This document shows, piece after piece, positions 20,200 through 22,280 of a stretch of 22,280 nucleotides of DNA. A program made the position numbers and the translations under genes. The first letter of the stretch is position 1. Each line of letters starts with the position of its first letter. The DNA comes from Candidatus Woesearchaeota archaeon (GTDB taxonomy: Archaea; Nanobdellota; Nanobdellia; Woesearchaeales; WJKR01), in contig WJKR01000068.1 of NCBI GenBank assembly GCA_014729015.1, positions 1 to 22,280 on the forward strand, in the 5' to 3' direction. The notes under the pieces are model-generated. The model saw nothing but the letters and a program-made list of their open reading frames with translations. It searched no databases and was not told the origin of the DNA.

Positions 20200-20449
20200 G
20201 AAGAAAACCTGGCCTGACCTCTTCCAGAAAATGGTTGATGGAAAAAAGAATGTTGATTGCAGATTGGCAGATTTCGATCTCGAGGAAGGCTATACCCTCA
20301 TCCTAGAAGAGTGTGAGTCGAAAACTAAGAAGTATACCGGAAGGACACTGCAAAAGAAGATAAAGCATCTGAACAAGGTCTTCCTAACCGACTATCACCT
20401 CTGCGACGACATCAAGAAATATGGTCACTGGGTGATTGAGCTTGAATAA
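20186..20449 (+). CDS. ASCH/PUA-like domain protein (DUF3850-like)
   Basis: The 87 residues resemble small PUA-like-fold proteins: KTWPDLFQKMVDGKKNVDCR, LADFDLEEGYTLILEE and KTKKYTGRTLQKKIKHL. The pattern 'K-x-WP...G-K...R...F..GD/Y.L.L.E......YTGR' is that of the ASCH/DUF3850 group, some of which bind RNA or act as nucleases. The typical -GD- of strand 2 is -GY- here. The gene starts inside the end of rio1 (14-base overlap, ATG 20186; a second ATG at 20192 is possible), so the two are translationally coupled. An RNA-linked role beside RIO1 and the KH protein fits but is inferred. Confidence 0.75.
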   Translation: MTMIKKKTWPDLFQKMVDGKKNVDCRLADFDLEEGYTLILEECESKTKKYTGRTLQKKIKHLNKVFLTDYHLCDDIKKYGHWVIELE

Positions 20450-20451
20450 AG

Positions 20452-20459
20452 TATTTAAA
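20452..20459 (+). promoter_or_regulatory. TATA box of the KH-protein gene
   Basis: TATTTAAA is centred 27.5 bases before the ATG at 20483. It overlaps the region just after the preceding stop codon. Confidence 0.55.
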
Positions 20460-20482
20460 CAAGCCCTGACTTTCATACCATT

Positions 20483-21091
20483 ATGACCCCATCGCCTCCC
20501 CCCGTCGACGAGACGGACACGCCGGTCCCCGCATCCCAAGACCCCGCACTGCCAGAATTCTCGTACGAGCTGAAGGTCCCAAAGGACCGCATCGCCGTGC
20601 TCATCGGCCCCCAAGGCAAGGTGAAGCAGGAGTTGGAAGAGCAGACCAAGACTTCCATCAAGGTCGACTCCAAGGAAGGCGACGTCTCCTTGCAAGGAAA
20701 AGACTCGTTGGCATTGTTCGCGCTTCGAGAGGTCGTCAAGGCCATCGGCCGCGGCTTCAACCCAGAGATCGCGACGCTCCTGCTCAAGCAGGACTACGTC
20801 ATCGAGATCGTCAACTGCAATGACTACGCCCAACAGAAGTCGCACGTGCAACGGTTGCGCGGACGGGTCATCGGCGCTGACGGCAAGGCCAGGACGACTA
20901 TCGAACACGTCACGGAAACATCCATCGTCGTGTACGGCAAGACGATCAGCATTATCGGCACGACGGAACGAGCGATGCTGGCAAGGAGGGCTGTCGAGTT
21001 GTTACTAGAGGGCAGCACGCACGCCGCGGTCTACAAGTGGTTGGAGAAGAACATCAAGCAGTTCCGGAAGAAGGAAGGACTCTCATTCTAG
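20483..21091 (+). CDS. Double-KH RNA-binding protein, Pno1/Dim2-like
   Basis: The archaeal relatives of eukaryotic Pno1/Dim2 bind the 3' region of 16S pre-rRNA during small-subunit maturation. The 202 residues start with a Pro/Asp-rich flexible tail (1-25). KH domain 1 follows with the loop IGPQGKVKQELEEQT (GxxG at 42-45). KH domain 2 has RGRVIGADGKARTTIEHVT (GxxG at 131-134), then TSIVVYGKTISIIG. A C-terminal helix GSTHAAVYKWLEKNIKQF ends the protein, matching the family. The ATG is fixed by exact TATA spacing. RIO1 two genes upstream acts in the same process in eukaryotes. Its TAG shares the CTAG palindrome with the stop of the convergent gene. Confidence 0.9.
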   Translation: MTPSPPPVDETDTPVPASQDPALPEFSYELKVPKDRIAVLIGPQGKVKQELEEQTKTSIKVDSKEGDVSLQGKDSLALFALREVVKAIGRGFNPEIATLLLKQDYVIEIVNCNDYAQQKSHVQRLRGRVIGADGKARTTIEHVTETSIVVYGKTISIIGTTERAMLARRAVELLLEGSTHAAVYKWLEKNIKQFRKKEGLSF

Positions 21092-21597
21092 GCTTGGTCA
21101 GCGTATTCCTGGAGCAGGACGGCCTCCTTGGCGCGGTAGCAGAAGCCCCGCTCCACGTTGTCCGGGATGGCGTCGCAATCATAGTGCTCCGTGTTCCTGT
21201 TCAGGTCTTGGTAGCACGCGTCCTTGGCCACGCCGTCAGTCTCTGCCTGGCAGACCGCCCACCCGGAGAGCTGGTGCTCGGGAGGCGGCATCACGGCCGG
21301 GAGTGGCGGCTGCGCCGTCGGGGATGGCGCGCTGGCAGGCTCGGTCTGCCTGAACACGACGAGGAACAGCGCGACGAAGAGGATGATGACCACGACCGAC
21401 GCGATGGCGATGCCGACGAAGTGGGTGTGGTAGTGTCGCTTGTTGTGCGCGTGCGCCTCGTTGTGCGCCTCGTACATCGCGGCTTCGACGTCTTCCGCCG
21501 ACCATCCTTGCCTGATGAGCACGGTGCGGATGCTGTTGGAATCCATGCGGTGGTTCAACTGCTCCTTGATGTAGTCGACGAGCTGCTTGTTCGCCAT
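21088..21597 (-). CDS. Membrane protein: UBA-like helical domain, one helix, outer Cys-containing domain
   Basis: The 169 residues comprise three parts. First is an N-terminal three-helix module (about 4-45, LVDYIKEQLNHRMDSNSIRT and RQGWSAEDVEAAMYEAH), with a His-rich link (HNEAHAHNKRHYHTHF). A single membrane helix follows (60-83). Then comes a Pro-rich stalk and an outer domain with four cysteines (Cys-Gln-Ala, Cys-Tyr-Gln, Cys-Asp-Ala and Cys-Tyr-Arg contexts) that could form two disulfides. The N-terminal module has the same pattern as in the coiled-coil protein at 11189-11818. The ATG lies 27.5 bases from a TATA-like box (GAAATAAAAA on the minus strand). The function is unknown. It is divergent from top6B and overlaps the KH gene by 4 bases. 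Confidence 0.8.
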   Translation of the reverse strand: MANKQLVDYIKEQLNHRMDSNSIRTVLIRQGWSAEDVEAAMYEAHNEAHAHNKRHYHTHFVGIAIASVVVIILFVALFLVVFRQTEPASAPSPTAQPPLPAVMPPPEHQLSGWAVCQAETDGVAKDACYQDLNRNTEHYDCDAIPDNVERGFCYRAKEAVLLQEYADQA

Positions 21598-21620
21598 GAG
21601 ACTATTTTTAAACGAGGAGG

Positions 21621-21628
21621 TTTTTATT
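21621..21628 (-). promoter_or_regulatory. TATA-like box of the UBA-like membrane protein
   Basis: The minus strand reads AATAAAAA, centred about 27 bases before the ATG at 21597. Confidence 0.45.
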
Positions 21629-21647
21629 TCTTTTGGTTGGGGAAAAG

Positions 21648-21655
21648 TTTATTAA
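21648..21655 (+). promoter_or_regulatory. TATA box of top6B
   Basis: TTTATTAA is centred 27.5 bases before the ATG at 21679. Confidence 0.55.
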
Positions 21656-21678
21656 ACGAATCCCGCCGCATCACACCC

Positions 21679-22280
21679 ATGAGCGAGGATGCCAACCTGG
21701 GCGAGTACGGTGGGGACCGTCGAGAAAAAACCAATACTCGCAGGCAGAAGGCGGTCGAGATGTCCGCCAAGCAAAGGGATATCAGCGTGGCGGAGTTCTT
21801 CGAGAAGAACAGGCACCTGCTCGGTTTCGACAACAAGCGGAAAGCGTTGTTGACGACCGTCAAGGAAGCGGTGGATAACTCGTTGGACGCGTGCGAAGAA
21901 GCCGGCATCCTCCCGGAGATACTCGTGGAAATAGTCGAGATGGGCAACGACCGTTTCCGCATCATCGTGGAGGACAACGGTCCTGGCATCGTGAAGAAAC
22001 AAGTCCCGAAGATCTTCGCGAAATTATTGTATGGTTCCAAATTCCACAAGATCGCCCAAAGTCGCGGGCAGCAAGGCATCGGCATCTCCGCCAGCGTCAT
22101 GTACGGGCAGTTGACGACGGGCAGGCCGGCAAAGATCACGAGCAAGATCAGCGGGGGAGCGGCGCATTATTATGAGCTACGATTGAACACGCAGAAGAAC
22201 GCTCCGGAAATACTCGCTGACCAGGAGAAGCCATGGGAGAAGAAGCACGGGACCAAGATCGAGATCGACTTGGAAGCGTC
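21679..22280 (+). CDS. top6B: DNA topoisomerase VI subunit B, N-terminal part (runs off the window)
   Basis: Subunit B is the ATPase of the heterotetrameric type IIB topoisomerase that relaxes and decatenates DNA. About 200 codons are present and cover the GHKL ATP-binding domain. Visible parts are VAEFFEKNRHLLGFDNKRKAL, the N box KEAVDNSLDACEEAG, the G1 box VEDNGPGI and KLLYGSKFHK. The ATP-lid G2 box QSRGQQGIGISASVMYGQ follows, then TTGRPAKITS. These agree with archaeal Top6B in order and spacing. The N-terminal 20 or so residues (MSEDANLGEYGGDRREK) are a charged extension. The ATG is set by the TATA box 27.5 bases upstream. The transducer and C-terminal domains lie outside the window. Subunit A is not seen here. 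Confidence 0.95.
   Translation, partial: MSEDANLGEYGGDRREKTNTRRQKAVEMSAKQRDISVAEFFEKNRHLLGFDNKRKALLTTVKEAVDNSLDACEEAGILPEILVEIVEMGNDRFRIIVEDNGPGIVKKQVPKIFAKLLYGSKFHKIAQSRGQQGIGISASVMYGQLTTGRPAKITSKISGGAAHYYELRLNTQKNAPEILADQEKPWEKKHGTKIEIDLEA

Noticed and set aside
1..22280. CRISPR arrays, insertion sequences, long direct or inverted repeats, integration sites
   Set aside because: Reading by eye found no regularly spaced repeats, transposase motifs or terminal repeats; only short hairpins and TATA palindromes were seen.

Overview
The window is archaeal. It encodes the B subunit of topoisomerase VI, a RIO1-type kinase, a Pno1/Dim2-like double-KH protein, a translin-family protein and a single-OB SOSS-B-like protein. 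It also carries a tRNA-Phe interrupted by a bulge-helix-bulge intron, and most genes are preceded by archaeal TATA boxes. The compact layout points to a small-genome lineage: very short intergenic gaps, start/stop and convergent 3' overlaps, many small membrane or coiled-coil proteins, and some bacterial-looking enzymes (AspRS with a GAD insertion, a QueTGT-like TGT). My best guess is a DPANN archaeon, perhaps Woesearchaeota-like. That placement is inferred from content and not tested by phylogeny.

Layout. (1) 1-2201, minus strand: a cut-off MFS transporter and asparaginyl-tRNA synthetase, with a possible 22-residue leader ORF upstream. (2) 2415-4908, plus strand: a tight cluster of a polytopic membrane protein, a bacterial-type tRNA-guanine transglycosylase and a second membrane protein. 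(3) 4874-8038: a YbaK-type deacylase and a small membrane-anchored His/Cys-tailed protein diverge from one palindromic TATA box, followed by bacterial-type AspRS and a UlaG-like metallo-hydrolase. (4) 8123-9172: a Nudix protein convergent with a translin-family protein. (5) 9262-16924: the least familiar block. Three tandem paralogous five-helix membrane proteins are followed by two coiled-coil proteins on the opposite strand, then a long type II/IV secretion ATPase translationally overlapped with a double-domain TadC/FlaJ-like platform protein. (6) 16998-18980, minus strand: tRNA-Phe with a D-loop intron, an OB-fold protein and glycyl-tRNA synthetase. (7) 19072-21091, plus strand: a helical protein, then RIO1, an ASCH/DUF3850-like protein and the KH protein, which suggests small-subunit ribosome biogenesis. 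(8) 21088-22280: a membrane protein sharing a helical domain with a coiled-coil protein of block 5, divergent from the start of top6B.

Regulation. In most first-of-operon genes the centre of a TATA-like box lies about 26-29 bases upstream of the start codon, which predicts leaderless mRNAs. This spacing was used to choose several starts. Genes inside operons and a few others show Shine-Dalgarno-like sequences instead. No CRISPR array, insertion sequence, attachment site or origin was recognised, and no gene-free stretch exceeds 300 bases.
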